A DNA stretch of 64,000 nucleotides from PGYR01 sp041675005 (GTDB lineage: Bacteria > Bacteroidota > Ignavibacteria > Kapaibacteriales > UBA2268). The DNA lies in NCBI GenBank assembly GCA_041675005.1, contig JBAYUQ010000008.1, forward strand, positions 56,368 through 120,367, written 5' to 3'. Position numbers and translations under genes: made by a program. Of this stretch, positions 44,681 to 53,182 are shown piece after piece. The notes below the pieces were generated by a model. The model was not told where the DNA came from. It worked only from the letters and a program-made list of their open reading frames with translations, and searched no databases. The first letter of the stretch is position 1. Each line of letters begins with the position of its first letter.

Positions 44681-45026
44681 ATTAATCAACTTTCTATATA
44701 TTAGTAATATAAACATTATGATAATATCTTCAGTAGTTTTGTTTATTGCTTGTAGAATTTTCATATTTCGGTTAGAAAAGAATGGGATTGCGTTTTAAAT
44801 GCTATTAACTATTTTTAACAATAGCATAAAAATTCAGATATTAGATTCATAGAGTATAATATTCGTTTAGACTTCTCAATTATCCATATCTTTTTCTGTC
44901 ATTTAAATATCGATTCAATAGTTATACTATTACTTTTAAATTTAATCTAATGCATAATTATTCTTAATTTGTAGAATATTTGTGGGTCAAATGTTCATTT
45001 GTGTACAGTAGATGTGTACCTTAGTA
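44681..45026. other. Intergenic region after arginine operon
   Basis: About 350 AT-rich bases with no open frame that looks real. One inverted repeat ATGCTATT/AATAGCAT (44799-44806, 44820-44827) and a TGTGTAC direct repeat (near 45001-45018) are the only structures seen. Confidence 0.5.
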
Positions 45027-45059
45027 AAAGAAAAAACCCCGTATCAAACTGATACAGGG
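45027..45059 (-). terminator. Terminator downstream of tRNA-Ser
   Basis: Stem of 45037-45046 with 45050-45059 (GTATCA/TGATAC core plus CCC/GGG and one wobble). The A-run at 45031-45036 gives the T-run on the minus strand. It is about 20 bases past the tRNA 3' end. Confidence 0.85.
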
Positions 45060-45078
45060 CTTTTCAAATTAAGGGTTG

Positions 45079-45161
45079 CGGAGGATGAGGGACTCGAACC
45101 CCCATGGGATTGCTCCCGGCAGTTTTCAAGACTGCTGCAATACCAATTATGCGAATCCTCC
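45079..45161 (-). tRNA. tRNA-Ser (anticodon UGA)
   Basis: Reverse strand. The acceptor stem GGAGGAT (45155-45161) pairs with ATCCTCC (45080-45086), and the discriminator base is G. The anticodon stem GCAGT/ACTGC encloses loop CTTGAAA with anticodon TGA at 45126-45128. A long variable arm (GGGAGCAATCCC) marks a class II tRNA, as expected for Ser. The T-arm GGGGGTTCGAGTCCC... is intact. The 3' CCA is not encoded. It is transcribed away from mtgA and ends in its own terminator. Confidence 0.95.
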
Positions 45162-45233
45162 GTTGGTATTGAATGACGATTACAAATATCGGAAGTATAA
45201 TTTTAAAATACAAAATTATTTTTGAGTTATTTT

Positions 45234-45905
45234 ATGAAAAAAGTGCTAAAACTTTTAAAAATTATAGGTAAGCTAATACTACTTTTTTTACTCTCGTCGG
45301 TAATAGTAGTCGGAATCTTCAGATTTGTACCAATTCCTATCACTCCGTACCAAATATTGAACGCAATATCGGGTGATGGATTGACAAAAAGTTGGGCCAG
45401 TTATGATGAAGTTTCCCCGAATTTCTACAGAGCGGTGATTGCAGCAGAAGATGCTAGATTCTATTCTCACTCGGGAATTGATTGGCGAGCTGTGAAAGAT
45501 GCACAACGACACAATGAGCTGTACCCCAAGAAGCGTCGCCGAGGTGCGAGTACTATCACTATGCAGACAGCTAAGAATACTTTCCTATGGCATGGTCGGA
45601 ACTATGTTCGTAAAGGATTAGAAGCATATTTCAGCTACCTAATAGAGTTTTTCTGGGGGAAAAAGCGAATACTCGAAGTATATGGGAACGTAGTGGAAAT
45701 GGGCGAAGGACTCTACGGCGTAGAAGCCGCCTCTCAGAAATACTTTGGGAAGAGTGCAAGTAAACTAACCAAACGTCAAGCAGCACTACTTGCAGCTATA
45801 TTGCCTAATCCTAAGTTGTGGAATCCTGCCAAACCAACGGCATACTTAAACAGACGCGCCGGCAAAATACAAGCAAGAATGAATTCGATAGGTCTGAAGG
45901 ATTGA
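45234..45905 (+). CDS. mtgA: Monofunctional biosynthetic peptidoglycan transglycosylase
   Basis: A protein of 223 residues from ATG 45234 (a TTG 12 bases upstream is in frame but less likely). An N-terminal trans-membrane anchor (LIGKLILLFLLSSVIVVGIF, approximate) is followed by the GT51 transglycosylase domain: AVIAAEDARFYSHSGIDW with the catalytic Glu, RRRGASTITMQTAKNTFLW, and VYGNVVEMGEGLYGVEAASQKYFGK. There is no transpeptidase domain, as in MtgA. It polymerises lipid II glycan strands at the inner membrane. The RRRGAST replaces the more usual GGST. The next gene starts 8 bases after its stop, so they may be co-transcribed. Confidence 0.94.
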   Translation: MKKVLKLLKIIGKLILLFLLSSVIVVGIFRFVPIPITPYQILNAISGDGLTKSWASYDEVSPNFYRAVIAAEDARFYSHSGIDWRAVKDAQRHNELYPKKRRRGASTITMQTAKNTFLWHGRNYVRKGLEAYFSYLIEFFWGKKRILEVYGNVVEMGEGLYGVEAASQKYFGKSASKLTKRQAALLAAILPNPKLWNPAKPTAYLNRRAGKIQARMNSIGLKD

Positions 45906-45913
45906 GGATGAAG

Positions 45914-46498
45914 ATGAATGTATTTGAAAAACGAATGGAAGATTATTGGATTGAAAGACCTGAAGGTATTTGGACATTTCTAGGCGACCCAAAAGAAGCT
46001 GATGCTATCCCTAATGAACATAAAGACCAGATTCATTTCCTTAGTAAAGAAGGTGATAAAATCATTGGAAAGTTAATTGATAATTCAAGAATGTTATTTG
46101 GAGAAGGTTGGGAGGAAATTGATGGAATTAGAGTGCCATTTAATAGAGAATACTTTAATACTTTTTATGAATATAAAACTACTATAGATACCAAAGATTT
46201 AAAAAAATGGCTTTATGAAAGAGGCATACCATTTTCAAAATATGTGTTTTTATATGGTGATGATTCAGCTATGATGACCTGGAAGATGGTTATTAAATAT
46301 AGTGAGGATATGTTCTTTGCGCATGACTTCATTATCATTGATAGCTCTTTAGAATGGGCTTTAATTTATATTCACCATAAAGTTTATTTTGCAAAAGATG
46401 TTACTTTTGATCGTGATAAACATGGTGAACTAGTTTACAAGATAAATCAGATTATTGAAGATGCGAGAGAGAAGTCAGAAAAAGAAAATTTGATATAA
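45914..46498 (+). CDS. Hypothetical protein
   Basis: A protein of about 194 residues. The start is set at ATG 45914 because GAGG lies 6 bases upstream, overlapping the mtgA stop; longer readings would run into mtgA. It is soluble and acidic, with many aromatic residues (MEDYWIERPEGIWTFLGDP, MTWKMVIKYSEDMFFAHDFIIID, LEWALIYIHHKVYFAKD) and no signal peptide. I do not recognise a family with certainty; the aromatic two-layer pattern recalls small immunity-type proteins, but no toxin gene is near. It is followed by a HEAT-like gene after one base, so the two are co-transcribed. Confidence 0.7.
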   Translation: MNVFEKRMEDYWIERPEGIWTFLGDPKEADAIPNEHKDQIHFLSKEGDKIIGKLIDNSRMLFGEGWEEIDGIRVPFNREYFNTFYEYKTTIDTKDLKKWLYERGIPFSKYVFLYGDDSAMMTWKMVIKYSEDMFFAHDFIIIDSSLEWALIYIHHKVYFAKDVTFDRDKHGELVYKINQIIEDAREKSEKENLI

Positions 46499-46499
46499 T

Positions 46500-47039
46500 A
46501 TGCCCCCTACCAAACAAAAACTCTTCAAGAACAAAGACCTAACTGAATTAGAAAAAGTACTCCTCAATTCATACAAAGTTGAGATGGTGGCTTTTGTTAA
46601 TTCTAGTCCTAAGGAATTCGAGGAGTTGATAGAGCTAACCCTGACTAACAAACAACCCTTTTCGTGGAGAGCTGCATTCATACTAAGCACTGTGATGAAG
46701 AAGAATGACAATCGAATTAGTAAAATTGTAGATGAAGTTATAAATGCAATAGATGGTAAGCCAGATGGACAAAAAAGAGAGCTGCTTAAAATACTCCTCA
46801 AATTAGAATTAGCAGAAGAGCAAGAGAGCCAATTGATTGATAAATGTGTTAATCTATGGAAAGAGTTAGATGCAAAACCATCAGTTCGGTTCTATGCTTT
46901 TAGGATGCTAATGGAAATTGCGAAGAAGTACCCCGATTTGGAGAATAAAATCAGATTGCTGACTAGTGATTTGTATATGGATAGCTTAACTCAGGGGATA
47001 AGGAGAGTGATTGAGAAGAGGTTAGGCATTTATAAATGA
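46500..47039 (+). CDS. HEAT/ARM-repeat-like hypothetical protein
   Basis: A 179-residue all-helical protein. Helices repeat with spacing typical of HEAT/ARM units: ELIELTLTNKQPFSWRAAFILSTVMKKN, ISKIVDEVINAIDGKPDGQKRELLKILLKLEL, and SVRFYAFRMLMEIAKKYPDLE. The W-R-A-A-F-I-L-S pair of residues is common in bacterial HEAT-like proteins that act as scaffolds. No catalytic motif is seen. It starts one base after the preceding gene and ends at a bidirectional terminator. Confidence 0.7.
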   Translation: MPPTKQKLFKNKDLTELEKVLLNSYKVEMVAFVNSSPKEFEELIELTLTNKQPFSWRAAFILSTVMKKNDNRISKIVDEVINAIDGKPDGQKRELLKILLKLELAEEQESQLIDKCVNLWKELDAKPSVRFYAFRMLMEIAKKYPDLENKIRLLTSDLYMDSLTQGIRRVIEKRLGIYK

Positions 47040-47060
47040 AAAAGGAGCCGAAGCTCCTTT
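47039..47060. terminator. Bidirectional terminator between convergent genes
   Basis: AAAGGAGC (47041-47048) and GCTCCTTT (47053-47060) with loop CGAA. A-run on the left and T-rich sequence on the right serve both the plus gene ending at 47039 and the minus gene ending at 47075. Confidence 0.85.
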
Positions 47061-47074
47061 GTTTAATTTCTACT

Positions 47075-49234
47075 TTACTCCACCACCACTTTCACCGCTT
47101 TCTCTTCTGTGCCGTGTTTTATGTTGATTAGGTATATACCTGGCTGAGCTGTGGAGCAATCCCAAATTAGATTGCCATAGTGGCTCTCTTGTTTAACTAA
47201 GCTGATATTATCAACCGCATCTATTTTCTTTCCTTTTATATCATATATACTAATGTCATCTGTCGTCATTGGTAAGTTTATATCCCAATAGAATAGCACC
47301 TTTACCTCTGATTTCGCTGGGTTAGGGTACGGCGGATATGTGTATAGATAGTTTCGTTCTATTTCTGATTTGACTGTGGATTTGACTTTTATCCCAAGGT
47401 CGGAAAGTTTGGCTCGCCAGATACCGTAATTTGATGTAACAATTAAATAATCGTCAATTATAACTCCATCATCAAATTTAACTTCCTTACCATCTGGTCT
47501 TTGCATATCTAAAACAAATTTAGTCCAATCTTTTCCATCATTACTAGAAACATATACATCTGAAGGAGTGAATAATATTAAGTATCCATTGTAAACATTC
47601 AAATTCATAAAATTAATCCCAGGGTCTAAATTCAATTTAAGGTTTGACCAAGTTCTTCCTAAATCAGTAGATTTTAATATTGTATTATCATAGAAAAAAG
47701 AATATAGATTATTACCCTCTCTTGCCGTAAGACTATGTGCCTTTACTTCATCTATTGCTTTCTCGAATTCCCACGATAAGCCATTGTCATAAGTTTTATA
47801 TAAACCTTCTTCACTATAAAGAATTATCTCTTTCTCACTTAATCTAATAGATGTATAGAGAAATTCATCTTCTTCAATAAATTTACTTTTATACTTTTTC
47901 CAGGTCAAACCTGCATCTTCTGATAGATAATTTCCATATATATGACTTGATATAAGTATTCTATTATCCATTATCAGTATCATTTGAATCCAATAATTCG
48001 GGTCAAAATTCCCTAGATTTTCAAATTTCCATGTTTTACCATAGTCATTTGATATTAGCATACTTGTTTGATAAAAATTTAATACGACAAGAACACTATC
48101 CGTAATAAATAACTTGTTATAAAACGTGTATTTGGAGTATAAACTCTCACTATATATATTCCAAGATTGACCATTGTCAGCAGAGTAATTAATTGTAAAA
48201 CCACCTAAGACAAATAAAGTATCTCTTATCTCTATTAAACTCCTCTGATCAGTACCTTCCGTAAGTGGTGAATTTAGTATCCATTTTTTCCCTTCATAAT
48301 CATAATTATAGATTAAATTCCTCCCTGTTAGATAATATAAATTGTCATTGCTTATCAATACGTCTTTGCAACTATACCAATCTAAACCATCATTATTGGT
48401 ATTCCAACTTTCACCATTATCTGATGAAACTAGAACTTGATTCCCACAAGCAAATATTAAATCTTTATACGAAATTACATTTGTTCCTCGAACTTTTATA
48501 TTTGTATCCGTAGTCCACGTATCTCCGTAGTCTGTTGATTTATACAGTCCATCTTCTTTAGTAAATGCGAATAATATATCATTATGAAATAGAAGGTTAA
48601 CCAATCTTTCTTTCATAGATTCGGATAGCTTCCAAGTTTCACCTTTATCTTTTGAAATATATAATTTACCGAATTCTGGAAGTGGACTTTGTGTTTCCCT
48701 TGGACTAGCTGCAAATAGATAATTCCCATTAGCTACTAATATATCACCATAGACTGAATCAACCTTATTTTCATCAGTATATACTTTTTCTAAAGTATCT
48801 GAATCCTTCTCTAATTTATACAAACTAGTTTTTGAATATTCTTGTAAGAAAATAGTTTGATCTATTATTTCAACTGAAACGTAACCTGAGATTTCACCAT
48901 TATTTATATCAAACTTATTCCAATTATCTCCCTTATCAAAAGTCCAATACACCCCTTCTTGAGTAGTAGTAATAGCTAAATCACCTTTCTGATAAAAATT
49001 ATTAATAGTACCTTTGTCGGCAAAAAAACCTGTATCCAACTTTATCCATTCTTCATTTTCAGTATTATTTCTATGTACGTGTCCATCATTAGAACTATAA
49101 AAATATAAATGATTATTGAAATTGAATATAGAAAAGGCAGAATTATATGTATAAGGCCCATCTGCTTTCTCCCAAATATTGGAATACATAACAAATGGGA
49201 CTATGAATATTAATATATAAAGTAATTTTTTCAT
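47075..49234 (-). CDS. BNR/Ycf48-like beta-propeller protein with T9SS C-terminal domain
   Basis: A 719-residue secreted protein with signal peptide (MKKLLYILIFIVPFVMYS). The body is built of repeats of the BNR/Asp-box kind, for example SKDKGETWKLS, STDYGDTWTTD, SSDNGESWNTN, SADNGQSWNIY, SNDYGKTWKFE and STDLGRTWSNL (S-x-D-x-G-x-T/S-W), as in sialidase-type or Ycf48-like propellers. The end (PYPNPAKSEVKVLFYW ... AQPGIYLINIKHGTEEKAVKVVVE) is a T9SS type A sorting domain. I see no sialidase catalytic set, so a binding or structural role is likelier. Its ATG follows the Cys-rich pseudogene by about 12 bases, suggesting one transcript originally. Confidence 0.87.
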   Translation of the reverse strand: MKKLLYILIFIVPFVMYSNIWEKADGPYTYNSAFSIFNFNNHLYFYSSNDGHVHRNNTENEEWIKLDTGFFADKGTINNFYQKGDLAITTTQEGVYWTFDKGDNWNKFDINNGEISGYVSVEIIDQTIFLQEYSKTSLYKLEKDSDTLEKVYTDENKVDSVYGDILVANGNYLFAASPRETQSPLPEFGKLYISKDKGETWKLSESMKERLVNLLFHNDILFAFTKEDGLYKSTDYGDTWTTDTNIKVRGTNVISYKDLIFACGNQVLVSSDNGESWNTNNDGLDWYSCKDVLISNDNLYYLTGRNLIYNYDYEGKKWILNSPLTEGTDQRSLIEIRDTLFVLGGFTINYSADNGQSWNIYSESLYSKYTFYNKLFITDSVLVVLNFYQTSMLISNDYGKTWKFENLGNFDPNYWIQMILIMDNRILISSHIYGNYLSEDAGLTWKKYKSKFIEEDEFLYTSIRLSEKEIILYSEEGLYKTYDNGLSWEFEKAIDEVKAHSLTAREGNNLYSFFYDNTILKSTDLGRTWSNLKLNLDPGINFMNLNVYNGYLILFTPSDVYVSSNDGKDWTKFVLDMQRPDGKEVKFDDGVIIDDYLIVTSNYGIWRAKLSDLGIKVKSTVKSEIERNYLYTYPPYPNPAKSEVKVLFYWDINLPMTTDDISIYDIKGKKIDAVDNISLVKQESHYGNLIWDCSTAQPGIYLINIKHGTEEKAVKVVVE

Positions 49235-49246
49235 GATAAAGAGTGT

Positions 49247-49888
49247 TTATGGGTTACAAGGTGTATGTAAAATATAACATTCTGACTTATCCCCTATTGA
49301 GCCAGTTGGAAATGGCATAACTTGATAACCCTCTAAGCTACAGTCGTATGGAAAATTATAAGGTGTAGATCCTGGATCAATTGAGCTCTGCACTACTCCA
49401 TAATTATCCATACAATAAGAATAAGTTACTTCACAATAAGCATCATCATCACAAGGAATATAATAGTAACGTAGGTCAAGCGGAAGTGTAGTTTTGTAAT
49501 ATAATTGAGCAAACCAACATATAGGATTATTAAATGTGATTTTCTTTCTTTCTTTTTGGTCACAAGGTAAGAATGTAAACAGGCAGTAGTCGAAATATGA
49601 ATAAGCATAAGTCTGTACCGTTGTTTTTATTTCATCAACAATTTGGTCTCCCGTTAATAGTGTTGCACAATCTCCAACTTGTCTAAAGTGTTGATATTAA
49701 ACTCTTCCTGGATATGAATATGCACAAGTAACACATAGGGTTACTTCAAATTCGCAACCATCAACAGTAACTGTATCAACTACTGTTGTCCCTTTACAAT
49801 GCTTTGCCTCAGCTTCGCTTTTCATCCCAACCGTTATCAGGAATAATGTCACTCCAAGAGCAACCAATATATTAGAAAATCTTTTCAT
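49247..49888 (-). pseudogene. Cys-rich exported protein interrupted by one in-frame stop
   Basis: From ATG 49888, with AGAGGT in front, a 63-residue product is followed by TAA at 49697-49699. The same frame then stays open for another 149 codons to TAA at 49247-49249. The product has a signal peptide (MKRFSNILVALGVTLFLITV ... AEA|KHC) and many cysteines on both sides of the stop (CEFEVTLCVTC; FDYCLFTFLPCD; IPCDDDAYCEVTYSYCMD; YDCSLEGYQ; CYILHTPC). The continuity of Cys pattern and frame shows that the two halves were one gene of 213 codons. It may be a recent nonsense mutation, a sequencing error, or read-through. The family is unknown. Confidence 0.75.
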
Positions 49889-49932
49889 AATAAATACCTC
49901 TTAAGTTATTAAATAGAACAAAATTGAGGTCA

Positions 49933-49957
49933 AATTTAATTTAATTTAATTTAATTT
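49933..49957. repeat. Pentanucleotide tandem repeat, five copies of AATTT
   Basis: Five exact AATTT units, about 45 bases upstream of the Cys-rich gene start on the minus strand. Such a tract in a promoter region could vary in length and change spacing of promoter elements. Confidence 0.8.
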
Positions 49958-50069
49958 GCAAATAAAAAGTAGAAAACAAGCATTTTTTATCAACATTTTC
50001 ATCTGTCTTAATTAAAAGGGTTGCTGGGTCTCAACATTTTCCATACTATTCTTAGAGCCCACCGTATTG

Positions 50070-50293
50070 CCGTTGGCTTTAGCCAACGGATAACTTGGAT
50101 ATTAAAACCCACATTGGACTTCAGTCCCATCAAATACTGCCCCGCTGGGGCATTGATGTTGGTGCGATACCACTTGGCTACAGATATTCCGCCCCTCTGG
50201 GGCTAATACAGTAATTTTTTTCTCCTAGACTCTTCGCTCCACTTCGTTTTGCTCTGAGTGACGTATTCATTTGAGACGTAAACATTACGTCTC
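50070..50293. repeat. Array of five short hairpins (REP/MITE-like intergenic repeats)
   Basis: In the 49958-50382 gap lie five perfect inverted repeats, four with loops of 2-3 bases. CCGTTGGCT/AGCCAACGG at 50070-50089. GGACT/AGTCC at 50116-50127. GCCCC/GGGGC at 50139-50151. GCCCC/GGGGC at 50191-50203. GAGACGTAA/TTACGTCTC at 50273-50293. Between the last two, 50224-50264 has a repeat-like sequence with CTTCGCTCCACTTCG that resembles common dispersed elements. The G+C content is well above that of the surroundings. No transposase is nearby. Confidence 0.7.
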
Positions 50294-50382
50294 TACAGTA
50301 TGTCTTCAAAAATATTAGGTATAATGTCAACTTTCCATTATATTTGAGATTGGATAAAATCAGTAAAACCACACAAAAAGTA

Positions 50383-53040
50383 ATGGCAAAAGACAAAGAA
50401 ACACCTCTACTAAAGCAATATAATGGCATAAAGGCAAAGTACCCAGACACGGTATTGCTGTTCCGTTTGGGGGATTTCTACGAGACTTTCAACGAAGATG
50501 CGGTCATTACAGCAAAAGTTTGTGGAATAACGCTAACCAAACGTAATAACGGTGCTAATGGCGATATGCCACTAGCAGGTTTCCCCCACCATCAACTTGA
50601 TGTTTATTTACCGAAGTTAGTTAAGGCAGGGTACAGAGCCGCTGTTTGTGAGCAATTAGAAGACCCTAAGCAAGCCAAAGGTATAGTGAAGCGTGGTGTC
50701 ACAGAGATAGTAACACCCGGTGTAGCACTATATGACAAGCTATTAGAATCAAAGAAGAACAAGTTCCTAGCTTCTGTCTATTATCATAAACTGAAGAATG
50801 GCCCTGAATTGATTGGCTTTTCTTATGCTGATGTTTCTACTGGTGAGTTTTTCACTGGTGATATACTAGCAAAAGACATTCAGAACAACCTAGAAGCAAT
50901 TCTGCCAGCCGAGATAATCGTTTGCAAAGCACAGAAGCAATACTTTTTAGATAAATTCAAAACACTCAGCTTCTCCCCTGCTATCAGTTATCAAGAAGAT
51001 TGGATATTCGAAGAAGAATTTGCGACAGATTTACTACTAAAACAATTCAAGACGAAGAACCTGAAAGGATTTGGGATAGATGGGCTTTCGGTAGGAGTAG
51101 TTGCCGCAGGAGTTGTGCTGCATTATCTGAACGAGACTCAGAACGCTGCACTTACACATATCAGTCGCGTTACTATGTACGATACGGCAGAGTATATGCT
51201 ATTGGATAGCTCAACTAGACGAAATCTAGAAATAACAATGACTACAGAAGGCGAGAAAGAGGGTTCTCTTTTCTCTGCACTCGATGATACTTATACCCCA
51301 ATGGGTGGGCGATTGCTCAAAAAGTGGATATCTATGCCACTGAAAAATAGAGGGCAAATAGAACGAAGATTGAACGCAGTCGAAGAACTGTACGACTCAC
51401 AGAAGATAAATCAGCTAAGAGGAGAGTTAAAGAAAATCGGTGATATAGAGCGACTTTCGACTAAGATTGCGACTCTGAGAGCCAACCCGAGGGATTTGGT
51501 TGCACTCAAAAACTCACTTATTATACTCCCAGATATTGCAAAATTCCTATCAGCGTTTGAAGATACTTATCTGTCACAGTTGGGAAGCGGTATTCCTGAT
51601 TTGCAAGAAGTGACTAGCAAATTAGAAAACGCATTGAAAGAAGAACCAGGGTTGAACATTGGCAAGAGCAATGTATTCAGAGATGGGTATAATGAAGAGT
51701 TAGATGAGTACGCTACTGCTCGCTATTCAGCAAAAAATTGGATAAGCAATTATCAAAAAGAACAACGAGAAATTACTGGAATCAACAGTCTAAAAGTCAG
51801 CTTCAATAATGTCTTCGGATATTATATAGAAGTATCTAGAATAAACAGTGATAAAGTACCAGAAAGTTATCATAGAAAGCAAACTCTCACTAACTCAGAA
51901 AGATATATAACTCCTGAGCTGAAAGTCTTTGAAGAAAAAGTATTTAGTGCTGACGAGAAAATAGACACTATTGAGAAGAAACTATACTCGGAATTGATGA
52001 ATGATCTGATGTCATATTTGCAAGGATTTAAGCTTAGCAGCTATATTATTTCACAAATTGATTGCTTGCAATCATTTGCTTTTGTTTCACTTCAGCGTAA
52101 CTATAGCAAACCAATACTCACAGATGACAATAATTTGGATATAGAGGACGGAAGGCATCCGACTGTTGAGATTAGCTTGCCCCATGGCGAGAGTTTCACC
52201 CCGAATGATACAAAGTTCGATACTAGCACTGAGATTGTGCATATTATAACTGGCCCGAATATGTCTGGTAAATCCTGCTATTTGCGTCAGACAGCGATTA
52301 TAGTACTAATGGCTCAAATAGGGTGCTATGTACCAGCTAAGAGCTGTAAGATGGGGCTAGTAGATAAGATATACACAAGAGTCGGTTCGGGCGATAATAT
52401 CAGAACTGGAGAAAGTACATTCCTAGTTGAAATGCAAGAAGCAGCGAATATAATGAATAATGCTACGGAAAAGAGCCTGATATTGCTCGATGAAGTAGGA
52501 CGGGGAACGGCTACATTCGATGGTATTTCAATAGCTTGGGCGATAGCAGAGCATATACATAATGTAATACAAGCTAAGACACTATTCGCAACTCACTATC
52601 ACGAATTGAATGAACTCGCTAACAGATACGACAGAATAAAAAACTACAAAGTAGATGTAGTTGAGCGAGATACGAATATAATATTCACTCACAAAGTGTT
52701 AGAAGGAAGTGCCGATCATTCTTTCGGAATTCACGTAGCCAAAATGGCTGGACTTCCTTATGACGTGGTAGAACGATCAAAAGAAATAATGGGAACATTG
52801 GAAAGCGAGATAAGCCAGCAGAAAATAGATGGTGATGAGCTAAGCTCCGCAAAGCCAGATATGAAAAAGCTAAAACCAGTAAAGGCACCTGAAGCTACTG
52901 GTCAAATGGCTATATTCGCTTTTGAAGATGATAAGCTCCGAACCAGATTGAGGCAAATGAGTATAGAGGCAATAACCCCGTTGCAATCTTTTCAAATACT
53001 TTCAGAGTTGATAAGTGAAGCAAAAAGCAGTAACCATTAA
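50383..53040 (+). CDS. mutS: DNA mismatch repair protein MutS
   Basis: An 885-residue MutS1 protein, which recognises mismatches after replication and recruits MutL. The ATG at 50383 is chosen; a TTG 39 bases upstream is in frame but the family begins with the xxxxTPLLKQYN segment. The mismatch-contacting F-x-E is in LFRLGDFYETFNEDA (about 25-40). LPLAGFPHHQLD-type sequence and GVTEIVTPGV follow, then core/lever domains. The ATPase has Walker A GPNMSGKSCYLRQTA at about 624, the D-E box LLDEVGRGTATFDG and the conserved TLFATHYHELNEL. The C-terminal tail is as usual. It stands alone, preceded by the hairpin repeat array. Confidence 0.97.
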   Translation: MAKDKETPLLKQYNGIKAKYPDTVLLFRLGDFYETFNEDAVITAKVCGITLTKRNNGANGDMPLAGFPHHQLDVYLPKLVKAGYRAAVCEQLEDPKQAKGIVKRGVTEIVTPGVALYDKLLESKKNKFLASVYYHKLKNGPELIGFSYADVSTGEFFTGDILAKDIQNNLEAILPAEIIVCKAQKQYFLDKFKTLSFSPAISYQEDWIFEEEFATDLLLKQFKTKNLKGFGIDGLSVGVVAAGVVLHYLNETQNAALTHISRVTMYDTAEYMLLDSSTRRNLEITMTTEGEKEGSLFSALDDTYTPMGGRLLKKWISMPLKNRGQIERRLNAVEELYDSQKINQLRGELKKIGDIERLSTKIATLRANPRDLVALKNSLIILPDIAKFLSAFEDTYLSQLGSGIPDLQEVTSKLENALKEEPGLNIGKSNVFRDGYNEELDEYATARYSAKNWISNYQKEQREITGINSLKVSFNNVFGYYIEVSRINSDKVPESYHRKQTLTNSERYITPELKVFEEKVFSADEKIDTIEKKLYSELMNDLMSYLQGFKLSSYIISQIDCLQSFAFVSLQRNYSKPILTDDNNLDIEDGRHPTVEISLPHGESFTPNDTKFDTSTEIVHIITGPNMSGKSCYLRQTAIIVLMAQIGCYVPAKSCKMGLVDKIYTRVGSGDNIRTGESTFLVEMQEAANIMNNATEKSLILLDEVGRGTATFDGISIAWAIAEHIHNVIQAKTLFATHYHELNELANRYDRIKNYKVDVVERDTNIIFTHKVLEGSADHSFGIHVAKMAGLPYDVVERSKEIMGTLESEISQQKIDGDELSSAKPDMKKLKPVKAPEATGQMAIFAFEDDKLRTRLRQMSIEAITPLQSFQILSELISEAKSSNH

Positions 53041-53182
53041 CTATTATACCAATTAGCCACCGCTCTTTTATTATTAATAATATCAATCTTTAATTTAACA
53101 AAGGATAACTTTGGCTTAATTATTGTAGTTTTGTTAATTTTTAGTATTTTATGCGATTAAAAAAGTAACATTCTAGTATAAT

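Noticed and set aside
45818..45913. Longer N-terminus for the hypothetical gene after mtgA
   Set aside because: It overlaps mtgA in another frame, while GAGG before 45914 fits a normal start.
49426..49608. Minus-strand small ORF inside the Cys-rich gene
   Set aside because: It is in another frame of the interrupted gene and has no Cys pattern of its own.
50344..50382. N-terminal extension of MutS from a TTG
   Set aside because: The extra residues do not fit the family start, and the ATG at 50383 gives the normal N-terminus.
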